The notes below the pieces were generated by a model. The model searched no databases and was not told the origin of the DNA. It saw nothing but the letters and a program-made list of their open reading frames with translations. The position numbers and the translations under genes are program-made. This document shows, one piece after another, positions 20,653-31,141 of a stretch of DNA of 64,000 nucleotides (its first letter is position 1; every line of letters begins with the position of its first letter). This DNA comes from Kryptolebias marmoratus (Eukaryota; Chordata; Actinopteri; Cyprinodontiformes; Rivulidae), in the NCBI RefSeq assembly GCF_001649575.2, contig NC_051449.1:23302774-23366773 (forward strand), read 5' to 3'.

Positions 20653-23640
20653 ATTTATAAAGCACTGTTTGAAAGAGTGCTAAAACATTCAGTAAAAGGT
20701 TTTTATAGAAGCCAAGACTCAAATGACAGATCGGTCTACTTTGTGCTGCAAATGGTAAAAGTAGGACACATCATAGCAGACAACTACAACAGTTAAGTAG
20801 CTTCTACTTTAGCATTATAAATGCAATTCTGTGCATGTGTTGGAGGAGAGCTCAACTTGCTCATTCAATTAACGTGCATTTATGTATGAACCAGTCACAT
20901 CTCTTATGTCACTTGAGACTCCCTGTTGAGCCAAGAAAGTGCATGTACTGAAACAAGAGCCCCAAAAGACCTGACAAATGTAGTTATATGAACTAAAACA
21001 GAAATAGTATTGCCTGTCCAAAAACAACAACAAAAAGGCAAATTACCTGAAATGGTTTACAAGGACTATGAAGTGGATAGTGGAAGAGATAGTGGTCCTG
21101 GGGTATGTGACAACACAAACTACAACAAAAGCACATTTTTAAAAGTATCATAATTTAAAAATAACACAAATGTAAATTTCTATGTAATTCCCTTTCAGAA
21201 AACAATAAATATGAAAACTTAAATGCCCACATCTTTTTACGCAATTTGTGAAATCTTATTTGTTGAGTTTTGCTGTTGTCTTTTACAGAATGTCATTAGT
21301 TCTTTTAGTGTTGTTATTTTGTTCATTTATGTTTTACAGTGATGTAATCACTGTAAAATATTTTTTCCTGTTTTGATGTCTTGCATCTCAGGACCACTGT
21401 AGTCTCAACACTATAACTAACATTAGTTAGATTTTTATTTGATAAAAGCCTAATCAACAATCTCAAATAGGCAATGTCTTTTGAAACTCCTCTTTAAAAC
21501 ATACTTTTTCCATTTGAAGTTATTAGCTGCCTAAAATGACTGACATACTATCTATTGATTATTTCAATTATTTGATCCTGATTTTATTAGTTGTATTATT
21601 TGTAATGTGATTTCAAAAGGTGCTATTATTATTATGGCTCACTGACAAAATGTATTTTTATGGCTAATATACAGTATAATGCCAATATCATGCACTTTTT
21701 GTTACAAAAACTAAATTAAGTATGATAGTATTTTACTTAAATATATATTTTCTGTGCAGCTTTTAGAAAACATTATTCCATAACTGCCACACTGACTTGG
21801 ACACATAAACGGCACATGTGGCTGCATACATCTTTCGATTGTTTGATTTGATTTAATTTAAACACTGGCTTTTAAAGACATGTTAAAAATAGAATAAAAA
21901 GCTATGTTTCAAAGTTTCCTCTTGCCAGCATTTTAGTCAGCAAATTTTATATATTGTATAAAAGCAATTAGAAGCTACAGTGTCCATGATTTATTCAAAG
22001 GTTCTGTTGTTTACTATAGAGAGTATTAATTTTGAGATTGTTTTTATTTACTAATTATTTTTTTCTGTTTTATACTTTCTTCCCTGTTCAGTAAAGTTAA
22101 AAAATATAATTGTTATAGTTTGTTGTAACTGTATCAGAAACATAGTGAACCATGATTTCAAAACCAAGGGGTATACAGAACTGGGGTTTCTTTGTAGATT
22201 TACACCTCCAGTATCCAGGGATACATATCTTTAACTACTCATGATCAGAGGTCCCTCCTAGCTTGTGGTGAGAATTATGATTCAGATTATGGATTATGAC
22301 ACAATCAGAAAAAGATTTTCATGATCATTTGGTCAAATCACCCACCTCTAGTTTCAACCAAAAAAGAATCTTAGAGGAAAACAATCTCAGTACTGTTTAA
22401 AGAACACATTATTCTATAAAACATGTAAATATTTTCCATTAAGAATGCAATATGCTTCTATAGAAGGCACTCCAAATCCTGTGAAAAATAAAAACATTCC
22501 TGTTTCTTTGCACCCAAAATTAAGACATGAACAAAATGAAAAAGATGGCATGCCCTCTGTAAGTGCTACAGACAGCTCAGTGATACAACCTCATGTATTC
22601 ACACTGGTCATTCAGTAAGCGTGCAGTGACTATGACTGACTTTGTGCACAATGAAATGTCAATTGAGCATTTGTATTGCTGCATTTTGTGATTGTGTTTG
22701 TGCATATGTTCACAAGCTGATGTGTGTGAGTGGATGCCATAGATAAAAAGATGAAGCTTGCAAAAAACAAAACAAAAAAACATCTCCCTATTGACACTAT
22801 TAAACATATGGCAATATGGATGTTTTGAATAACTTCCTCAATGATATGTTGGACATGTTTTATGATGCCTCCAGCTCTGTGCCTCCTTATCACTAATCAG
22901 ATACATTATGGCACTGTGAAAAATGTGTCATTGTTAGCTGTGCCATCACACAGCTATCATCTGAATGTGTCAGAGAAAGAATTTCTCTGTTCGGCAAATT
23001 ATGAGACAGGATGACATTCAAGGACATTAACTCATGTTTAAATCGGTATATCAGAGCAGAGAGAGACTGTTTGCTTACAGTCATATCTTTGTGGGAAACA
23101 GCTTCAGAATGTACATGTCTGTTTATTCAACTTTGTTGTAACTCATGACTGTTGAAGAATAAGGGCTAAAAGCTAAAAGCTGTACCTCTTAGTGTAAAGC
23201 ATTTAATTTGTCAAAACTCCAATGTGCATAAAAGGTTGTCATTAATCAAGCTCTTTTGTTTTATCCTGTATTGGAAGGAAACAAAGGAAAACCTTCACAG
23301 CAAACATTTTAACCTTTGTTATACAGATTGGATTGATGTCATCACAAAACCATTGAGAGGTTAGGATGAGCTCTGCTGATGCAGGGTAATATAGCCCCCA
23401 GAGCAGCTATTGTATATTAATCATACACTCATGTAGTAGCTGAGGATGATCTTGGCCAACAAAGGTCCAAGCTCACTCTCTGCAAGAAGCTTTTTTTCCT
23501 CCACACATTTTCTCCAGACCACCCTTTCTTAATGACAATAGTGACACCTTTTGTTTCTTCCCATTCAAGAGAGAATGGGAGGAAGAGGAAAGGAAATGGA
23601 ACACTCAAATAAAGAGAAACCAAAAACAACTCAGCATCCA
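20653..23640. other. Intron, mostly unique AT-rich sequence
   Basis: I recognise no gene in these 3 kb. Near 22345 the complement of a TAGAGGTGGGTGAT motif resembles the AGGGGTGGGCGAT at 17347. These could be terminal repeats of old MITEs, but nothing further supports it. Confidence 0.4.
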
Positions 23641-23741
23641 GCATTATTTTTATTCATGCATGTCAAACGCAGACATGGAGAAAGGAGGAGGAGGATGTTG
23701 AGGAAACAGTAGGAGAAGGATACATAGAAGACTCAACTTAC

Positions 23742-23750
23742 TTCTGAGCT
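23742..23750 (-). CDS. kcnn1: kcnn1 9-base micro-exon encoding the AQK insert
   Basis: Only nine coding bases, AGCTCAGAA, lie here between an acceptor ctgcag and a donor gtaagt. With the flanking split codons, the spliced product reads Gln-Ala-Gln-Lys-Leu-Arg-Ser. Skipping the exon gives Gln-Leu-Arg-Ser with no frame change. An Ala-Gln-Lys insert at exactly this point in the calmodulin-binding domain is known from mammalian SK1 transcripts, which supports both the exon and the kcnn1 assignment. The call rests on sequence, phase and position; transcript evidence is not available here. Confidence 0.86.
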
Positions 23751-23859
23751 CTGCAGTGATAGAGCAAAACAAGGACAGAACACAGTAGAGTTTTAACCTC
23801 ACAACATTCACGAAACGAGTGAAACCATTACACTTGTTGCACTAAGCTCAGGGTAAAAA

Positions 23860-23970
23860 AAGGGTTGGAGGGGGAGGGAAGGGGAAGGGAAATAGAAAAC
23901 ACCATCACAATAGTTTGAGTGCGTGTGTGTATGCGTGTGTGCATAAGAAAGTGTGTGGGATGTGTGTGCA
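23860..23970. repeat. Purine-rich and imperfect (GT)n low-complexity tract
   Basis: GGAGGGGGAGGGAAGGGGAAGG at about 23868-23890 is followed by interrupted GTGTGTGT stretches to about 23970. It lies within the intron downstream of the calmodulin-domain exon and just upstream of the micro-exon in transcript order. Confidence 0.7.
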
Positions 23971-24203
23971 TCTGTCAAAACTTACATGTAAGTGGGCATA
24001 ACAATCAAAGGAAAAAGTATTCTAAGGAGGAGACACTAACAAACACTACAGGGTGATAAAACACAGCTATGGTACATTCCATTAAAATATTAGCAATACA
24101 GCTGATAATGAGATTTAAATCATTTAAATATAAATAAGACAATCACATGTCATGAGCAGAAGTTTTGAAGAGCTTTTCATCGGTGGTGAACAACCATTTT
24201 ATA

Positions 24204-25262
24204 CAGTGTCTTGAAAAGGTTTTGCACATTTTGTCATGTTACAACCACATACTTATTTTACTTGGATTTTATGTGACAGATTAACATGAAGTATTGCATA
24301 TTTGTGAAATAAAGGACAATGATAATGATAATTTTCAAAATTTATTTACTAATGAAAAATCTGAAAATGTGACGTGCATTTGTATTCACTTCCTTTTACT
24401 CTAATACCCCAAACAGCCAAGCAGCTCATGGTAACTCTGGAGGACTCGAAGCTGAGGTGTTTGCGCCCATGACCATGTCATTGAAATGCAAAAAATCACA
24501 GCGCCAGCTAATGACCTGGCATAAAAACTACAGCGATTCTTTTTTTTTTCCTTTGGTCTTGTCAAAAACAGTGATTGTGATCAAAACATTACTGTGTAAA
24601 TGTGCAACTTTTTCACAATCAACATTGGAAAATCACTAAAGCTTCCAGAGATCTTTCACATGTAAACATGGCACTTCACAAATCTAGTCTTTGTGGAAGA
24701 GTGGCAAGAAGAAAGCTGATGTTGGAAGAAACCCAGAAGTTCTGATTGCAGTACGTCAAACAAGCCAAACATGTGGAAGAAGCTACTCTGCTCAGATAAG
24801 ACCAAGCTGAACTTTTTGGCCTAAATGCAAAACACTAAAACACTGCACATCATCCTGAACTTACCACCCCCACTTGTAAAAGATGGTGGTGGCAGCATCA
24901 TGTTGTGGGGACGTTCTCATTATTTAAAAAGAAACTGGTCAGAGTTGATGGGAAAAGGAATTCAGGTAAAAACAGGATAATCCTGGAAGAAAACTACCAA
25001 AAGCCTGCAGCTGTAACTGCAGTGAAAGGTGGTTCTACAAAGTACTTACTCAGGGGTGCAAAATACAAATATATACTTTTAAAATTTTTATTTGTAAAAA
25101 ACTTTGAAAACCATGCATCATTTTTTTTTTATTTCACAATTATGTGCTACTTTGTGTTGGACCAGCATAAAAAAAAATCCTTGTGATATGCTTTGAAGTT
25201 TGTGGTTGTAACATGACAAAATGTGGAAAGTTAAAGGTTTATGAATACTTTCAAGGAACCTG
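24204..25262 (+). mobile_element. Decayed Tc1-like transposon next to the kcnn1 calmodulin exon
   Basis: The ends CAGTGTCTTGAAAAGG and CTTTCAAGGAACCTG are flanked by TA (24202-24203 and 25263-25264). Just inside them lie matching ACATTTTGTCATGTTACAAC and GTTGTAACATGACAAAATGT repeats. The interior has Tc1 transposase remnants around 24750-24990, including a 'gatggtggtggcagcatcat' segment. It is frameshifted and inactive. Confidence 0.8.
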
Positions 25263-25307
25263 TAAGTAGAAAATTATTACATAAAACAGCCACAGTGCAG
25301 GACTTAC

Positions 25308-25435
25308 TGGTGAATGGCTTGGAGAAACTTGCGCTGGTGTTTCCGCACCTTGGCGTGATCTATCTTCTTGACCAACTTGGTGTGTTTGTAAATGAGCCAT
25401 GTTTCCCTGAGTACATTGGCAGCTGTATTCTTTAC
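25308..25435 (-). CDS. kcnn1: kcnn1 exon with calmodulin-binding domain, first part
   Basis: This 128-base exon encodes 42 residues and two bases of the next codon. It starts [20 protein letters not shown] and continues through [16 protein letters not shown]. This is the calmodulin-binding domain through which SK channels hold calmodulin constitutively in the cytoplasm, and Ca2+ binding to calmodulin opens the gate. The acceptor ends in CACAG and the donor is GTAAGTCC. The split CA|A (Gln) codon is compatible both with the 9-base micro-exon and with direct joining to the exon at 16751-16820. A Tc1-like element ends only about 45 bases downstream of the donor. Confidence 0.95.
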
Positions 25436-25449
25436 CTGTGATACAATGT

Positions 25450-27400
25450 TGGAAAAGACACTTGAGATAATATAACTGGTACTAGTTTAATGCATCAAAT
25501 GTGACAGTCATACAGTTGGGGTTAATATTCTCATGCAGAAAGCAGAAGACTACAAAAAAAGGTGATGTTGTGAAAAGAAAACTGTACTGAACCAAACCTC
25601 AACCCCTTTGTTATGCGTCCACAAAGTTTTCAAAATGGGAAGTATAGATCAGAGTCTCTTAAGGGCGTGTAGATTATTACACATGTTCTAAAGGTCAGAA
25701 GTTTTCAAGACGTTATCTGCAGAGTGAAAATGAAAATGTCCACATCACTTGACTTTGTGTGGACTTTACCTTGCAGCTCTCAAGTGAAAAATCTAGAAAA
25801 GTCCAAATGAGTACATGTGGAAACATGATGAGCACATTTATAATAAGTTAGATGCTTTGTCTTTTCTGCTGTCCTACTTACTGCCTTCCCCTCTTTTGTT
25901 TATATAATGGATACAAACAAAAAACTCCACAAGTGGGACTGATACTGAAGCTAAAAACCATTGACCTGCATTTATGCACAAATCAAATTTGAGTCAAAGA
26001 TCTAAGAACAAGCCATTAAAAATAGACTGAGAGAACCAATAAACAAACTCAACAAACATAAATGATCTTACACAGTACTTGATGTTGGCTGGTACTCTCT
26101 GGTACTCAGTACTGGCCCTTTTACATTTTTGTCCTTAGCGTACCATGTTTAAAGCGTACCACTTTTATAGCGTGTTGCTTCTCATAAATGTGCCAGTAAA
26201 CAGGTTTCAGTCTCACCAACTGTAAGCTATGGCTAAAGCTTATCAAGTACATTACCCACAGGACATTAGTTAAAAACTGGAAGGCATTACCTGCTCTACA
26301 CTGCTTCTGACTGGGTTAAATATAGGGGATTAGGTGATGCATTACTCATGATTGGTTAAAAGCTAAGCACAAGTAGCCAATTGGAGGCACAGCTGGGTGA
26401 GTGCTGTGAATCTGATTAATGTTACTGACTACATAAGACTACAGCACTCCTTTCAAGCTTTTAAGAGCCTAGACACTATGGATTGTCAAGTAAATTATCA
26501 TTTAATGTCACTGCTGATCAGGGATCTTTAGTGTTATATTTACCATTTACCACTTAGAAAAGCTTTCATAAATATAAGTTATGAAAGTACGGTGGACAAA
26601 TGTTCCTTAATCTTCCTTTTTTTGCTGTTTTGGTATAAGTACCAGTATTTTGAGCACTGATTTGATCTTATACATCATGGATTTGTAAAGTTTGAAAACA
26701 TGTAGAATTAGCAATTCTACATGTTCTACCACTGTTCTTAAAAATGGACCTGTGGCAACTGTCTACAGTTTGCGCAAGATCACGTGACAGCTGAAAAGAA
26801 AAATGTTTAGTGGGGGTATGATACTCAAACAAAACTTTCATGTTTGAATCACATTTTTTGTTTCTTTTCTTTTCTTTGTATATTTTTTGTTGACCATATC
26901 AGTAATGTATCGTAGCAAAGGAATAGCTTTCCATGTATAAGAAAGGCTCTAGCTGAGTTTTGAACCAAGAAACTTCTTGCTGCAAGTTAATAGTGCACCA
27001 GAACACCACTGTGCAGTATTTATTAATTTATATATCTATTTTTTTAATGAATACCTACCCTTTATTAAATGTATGCAACTTGTCAAAACTGAGGGAGAAT
27101 TTATCTCTGATCTGTACCATCATATTCTGAAGAAAAATGTAGCACGAGGCACAAGCACAAATGCTGTTCCTCCAAAGAGGCTTAGAAAACTAGACCCTTA
27201 TTTTTTTGAGATGGCAAAGCAAAATCCATAATCGTAATTATAGGAAAATGAAAGGTTCTAAAAAACACATTTCATTTGGCTTAGAAACATCCCAGAGTGG
27301 AAGGTGCTCTGGACAAAAGCATAAGACACACTTCCTCCAATCAGATGTACAGGAATTATTCAGTGATTCTGTATACATTCAGAGTCTGATATTTTAAATT
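25450..27400. other. Intron, no clear element
   Basis: Short similarities between inverted segments near 26090 (GGTACTCAGTACTGGC) and 26630 (AAGTACCAGTATTTTG) hint at an old MITE. Otherwise AT-rich and unassigned. Confidence 0.35.
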
Positions 27401-27419
27401 CAATTTAAGCTATATATAT

Positions 27420-27960
27420 GCCCCTTTTCCATTAGTGCCTCCACAGCACGGTACAGCACAGTTCGGGTGGTTTTCCATTACACTTCTGTACAGTTCTAGT
27501 GGGTGGCCTTTGCCAGCTAGTGGCAGTAATGCTCCAAAGCTTTTTGTCAGCCACTATTAAACATAGTAGAAGAAGAAGACCGCAAACACAACAATGGAGG
27601 ACATGGTCGTATTATTAAACATTTTCCTCAGTCTGTGGTTTTTGGCAAGATGCCAAAGCATTGGACCACTGCCATTCTCAAGTTCAAGAGTGTTGCACCA
27701 ACAATTGCAAAGAGAAAATGGCGCCTCGAGTTGTTGTTGTGAGGGTAGCTCGGACACAACCAGTGACTCCACCCCCTAACCAATCAGTGACCGACAGTGT
27801 TCTGGCGGCGGATTTTCAGGCCAGCACGGTATGCTTGGAACCTCGACGGAGTTGGTACTAAAAAAGGGGATTGTTCCATAAATCCTGGATAATGGAAAAG
27901 GAGTGGAACCATGATGTACTATGCTGTACCGTGCTGTAGAGGCATTAGTGGAAAAGGGGC
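27420..27960. mobile_element. MITE with about 40-base terminal inverted repeats, carrying an ORF start
   Basis: The left end GCCCCTTTTCCATTAGTGCC with the following CACGGTACAGCAC is mirrored by GTGCTGTAGAGGCATTAGTG and GAAAAGGGGC at the right. Inside, an ATG at 27594 opens a 61-codon frame (MEDMVVLLNIFLSLWF start). A later CTAACCAATCAGTGACC resembles the ACGACCAATGAGTGAAC of the MITE at 5296. The target duplication is not resolved because the left flank is a TA run. Confidence 0.7.
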
Positions 27961-28120
27961 AATAGATGCTATTCCAGAGTATTTTCAGTAGTAAGAACTT
28001 TTACACTCAGAGAATCTCCTATTGTCTTGACCAATAGTACATAGAAGATTTATTTTAAGGAATTACAAACCAAAACATTTGAATACTGCTGTTATAAAAA
28101 CTACATCACAAAAGTTACTA

Positions 28121-28360
<240 letters not shown>

Positions 28361-28571
28361 TTACTGAGTAGTTTTCACTTTTGCTGCCATAACAGCCCTG
28401 ACTCAGAAGTATGCCATGCACATGATGTTAAAAATATAATTCATTACATTAGGCCATTTTCCTTCCTTGCATTAGAATTCAAGTCTGATGCTAATGTGCC
28501 TGTTTTAAGTCCTTTCAGTAGAGGACACAGTTCAGCAATCAGCATAGAGACCATGACAGGTTGTAGACCCT

Positions 28572-29308
28572 TAGGCCCCCTTTGTGGGATGATGACCCTT
28601 CTACAGTTTCCACCACTTACATGACTTAATAAAATGGCTGGATTGTAGCAAATTTTAAGTCTTCTTCAGTATAAAGGCAACCATGATGCTGCTGTGCTCT
28701 CAGTACTTGGCTAATAGCTTTTTCTACTATTTTCATATCACCAAGACACTGTTCTGCACCCTCACCATGCTCTATATGCACTTGTCTTGACACAGTTCTC
28801 TTGGACCTCTTTAAGATGCAGCTACAAGCTAGAAGATCTCTCCATAGTAGCACAATGCTATGACCATGGGTATGATTTCTGCACAACTTTGTTACCTAGG
28901 CATGGGGCCTAGATATATACCTCATGACCATAGATGAGAGTTGGAATGTAGACACATCAGTAAATTGAGAACTCCTGGACCACAACAGACCCGAGCAACT
29001 TTCTCATTATTGTGAATGAGACACAAAACTCCCACATACTTGAAGTCCTTTGCTTAAGGCAGACACTTACTCCCACTGCACAGTCCCCACACCATAGCTA
29101 TGCTGCCACAGTTGCCACCATGCTCCTCCATGCTCTATTCAGTACACATGCTCAAAACAATCTGTCACACTCTATCACATGTAATAGGGAGTCCACTGAG
29201 TTCTTATTACATACTTGAAGACCTCGACAAGACACTGCAAAACCCATCAATGTTCTGGCTGAGTTTTCACAATGTAGGGGGTTGTTATCCTGTGTAAAAG
29301 GGGCCTTA
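28572..29308 (+). mobile_element. MITE family C, full-length copy
   Basis: Starts TAGGCCCCCTTTGTGGGATG and ends CTGTGTAAAAGGGGCCTTA, so it has inverted ends. The interior matches the copies at 18.9-20.65, 15.5-15.88 and (reversed) 40.7-41.35 kb. Open frames on either strand are short and not conserved between copies. Confidence 0.65.
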
Positions 29309-30690
29309 CACAACAAACTGTGATGCACTTTGGGTTTTGACATCCATGTGCAGATGGTTCATTAAGTTAGGTGGGGCAACACCCCTCTAAAAACATCACT
29401 AGACCCAAAAAGTAGTTTCTGCTAATAAATAATCTGAATTACTGAACTTGCAGTGTATTATTTTGTTCTGTGTGGATTTTTTCCCCAAATATTCTGACTC
29501 TTTGAAAATGATTTTAAAATGGGTTTTGGTGATTCAATCTGTTTTTTTCTTATTTGTAAAGTTGTTAAGTTTTTTTCCCTTGTAACTGGAATATTTTTTT
29601 GTAGAATTATTACTTACAATCAAATTAAAAATCTAAGAAACCCCCAGGTTGTTAGATAATTAAACAAAAAGAATACTAAGGGGGATGAATATTTTTGCAA
29701 CCCACTGTGTTTCGGTGCATATGCCATTTGGGAGAAAAAAAGGTTTGCTGAGTCTCTGTGCTGCGTTTAAATGATGCCCTCTACTCACAGTTGTGTACTT
29801 GTTCATCTGTTTTATTTTACACAGTACAAATGAAAAATATTCCTGTTTTAGGAGGGAAAGATTTCCTGTGTCTGTCTAAATTGAGTATTTGAGCAGAGTG
29901 TTGTCGGAGGTGCATGAAACACAACCTTGATATAATCCTTTTAAAAGAGTCACAAATTATAACTTCTATTTTGTAATTAAATTATGTAACAGGCACACAC
30001 ATAGGGCTAACTTTCCAACCCTCTATACAGTAAACATACTTAGCCTAATTACTATATTAATTAGGCTTTTAAATGTATTTAACTTATGAAATTATATCAG
30101 ATACTGGTGTGCGTAGAAATTCAGGGATCAAAGTCATCTGCCCCACTAATATTTATGGGCAGGAGCCCTTACTGTTGACACCTTTTTACTGTAAGTATTT
30201 ACAGTTCAGCATTTAAGTACAGTGACTCTTCAGCTCTATTTTCAGTACATGCCAGCTTTTGTTTCCCACAGCTAGGCTTGACTGCCTATGCTTCTGGCAA
30301 TGATTCAGTATTTTTTCACGACTTTTGTTATAATTTGACCACTGATCATTTGACAAAAGCTGTATTCATAAAAATGCTTGATGTTTCTCCACTTCACTCT
30401 TGAGTGGTCATGTAATAATTATTAATGTAGAATTACAGCCAGTAAAGAAAAAAAAACATTAACTTTGGTCAACCAGTAACTTGATTTTGACGAATTTTAC
30501 TTAATCTAAATATTTCTGACAATATAAACTATTCCGTTCTTTTTAGAGAAAAACTAACTAATGTATTGGCTCTGCAGGGAGACCTGTAAAAAACAGCAGT
30601 ATTGAAAAGATAAACACATGAAAGAGATTTCAAAATATTTAACTAACAATTAATGTTTGGATACAAAATTTACTGTTGTTTGTTGTGTTA
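29309..30690. other. Intron, with a possible Tc1-type terminal repeat near 29690
   Basis: AAGGGGGATGAATATTTTTGCAACCCACTGTG at about 29677-29709 looks like a Tc1-type right end. No matching left end is evident. The rest is AT-rich. Confidence 0.4.
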
Positions 30691-30769
30691 ATTACATATT
30701 TAGATTACAGATTAGGTTTAGTTGTTTTACAATGATGCATTTATCTGAGCAAAACCAAATGTAACCTAC

Positions 30770-30911
30770 CATGATCCCTGTAAGTAGACACACGCCTTTC
30801 CCACAGTACGTATGTGGTACCATGTCACCGTAGCCAATAGAGAGGAAGGTAATCGAAATGAGCCACATGGCTCCCAGGAAATTACTGGTTACTTCCTGTT
30901 TGTCATGATAC
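30770..30911 (-). CDS. kcnn1: kcnn1 exon with pore helix, selectivity filter and start of S6
   Basis: This 142-base exon completes an Arg codon and then encodes 47 residues, from YHDKQEVTSNF to CLLTGIM. It contains the K+ selectivity filter IGYGDMVP and the outer pore sequence VPHTYCGKG. To my knowledge, His after VP is the SK1 state and SK2 and SK3 carry Asn at this position, which is important for apamin block, so this residue is the main reason for calling kcnn1. The acceptor is TTGTTTCAG and the donor GTAGGT, and the exon ends in phase 0. The intron on its 5' side, back to the S5 exon, is 27,497 bases long and full of mobile elements. Confidence 0.96.
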
Positions 30912-31141
30912 CTGAAACAATAAAGAAAAGCAAAGGTGAGAGACAAACTCAGAATATGTTGACACAGTGTGCTGAGTGTGAGCATGCTAAAGATGGAGTT
31001 GTGTAAACCAAACAGGGCTGATGGGTGGAGGAGGTTGAAGGTTGGCAGAGAGTAAGAAATTGTGATGCGAGATGATACCACTAATTCATAAAAGCTTGGT
31101 ACAGTAACTAAAGAATGAGTCAAATTTTGTTTGAAATGCAA

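Noticed and set aside
17347..22352. A single 5-kb transposon bounded by AGGGGTGGGCGAT-like ends
   Set aside because: The two end motifs are short and common in fish MITEs, and the interval holds several unrelated elements and no shared inner structure.
22577..22893. Overlapping frames on the minus strand
   Set aside because: Low-complexity, overlapping in two frames, and without any motif.
30692..31141. 149-codon frame taken as a whole protein
   Set aside because: Only 30770-30911 is coding. The rest reads into introns on both sides of the pore exon, as the splice sites and family alignment show.
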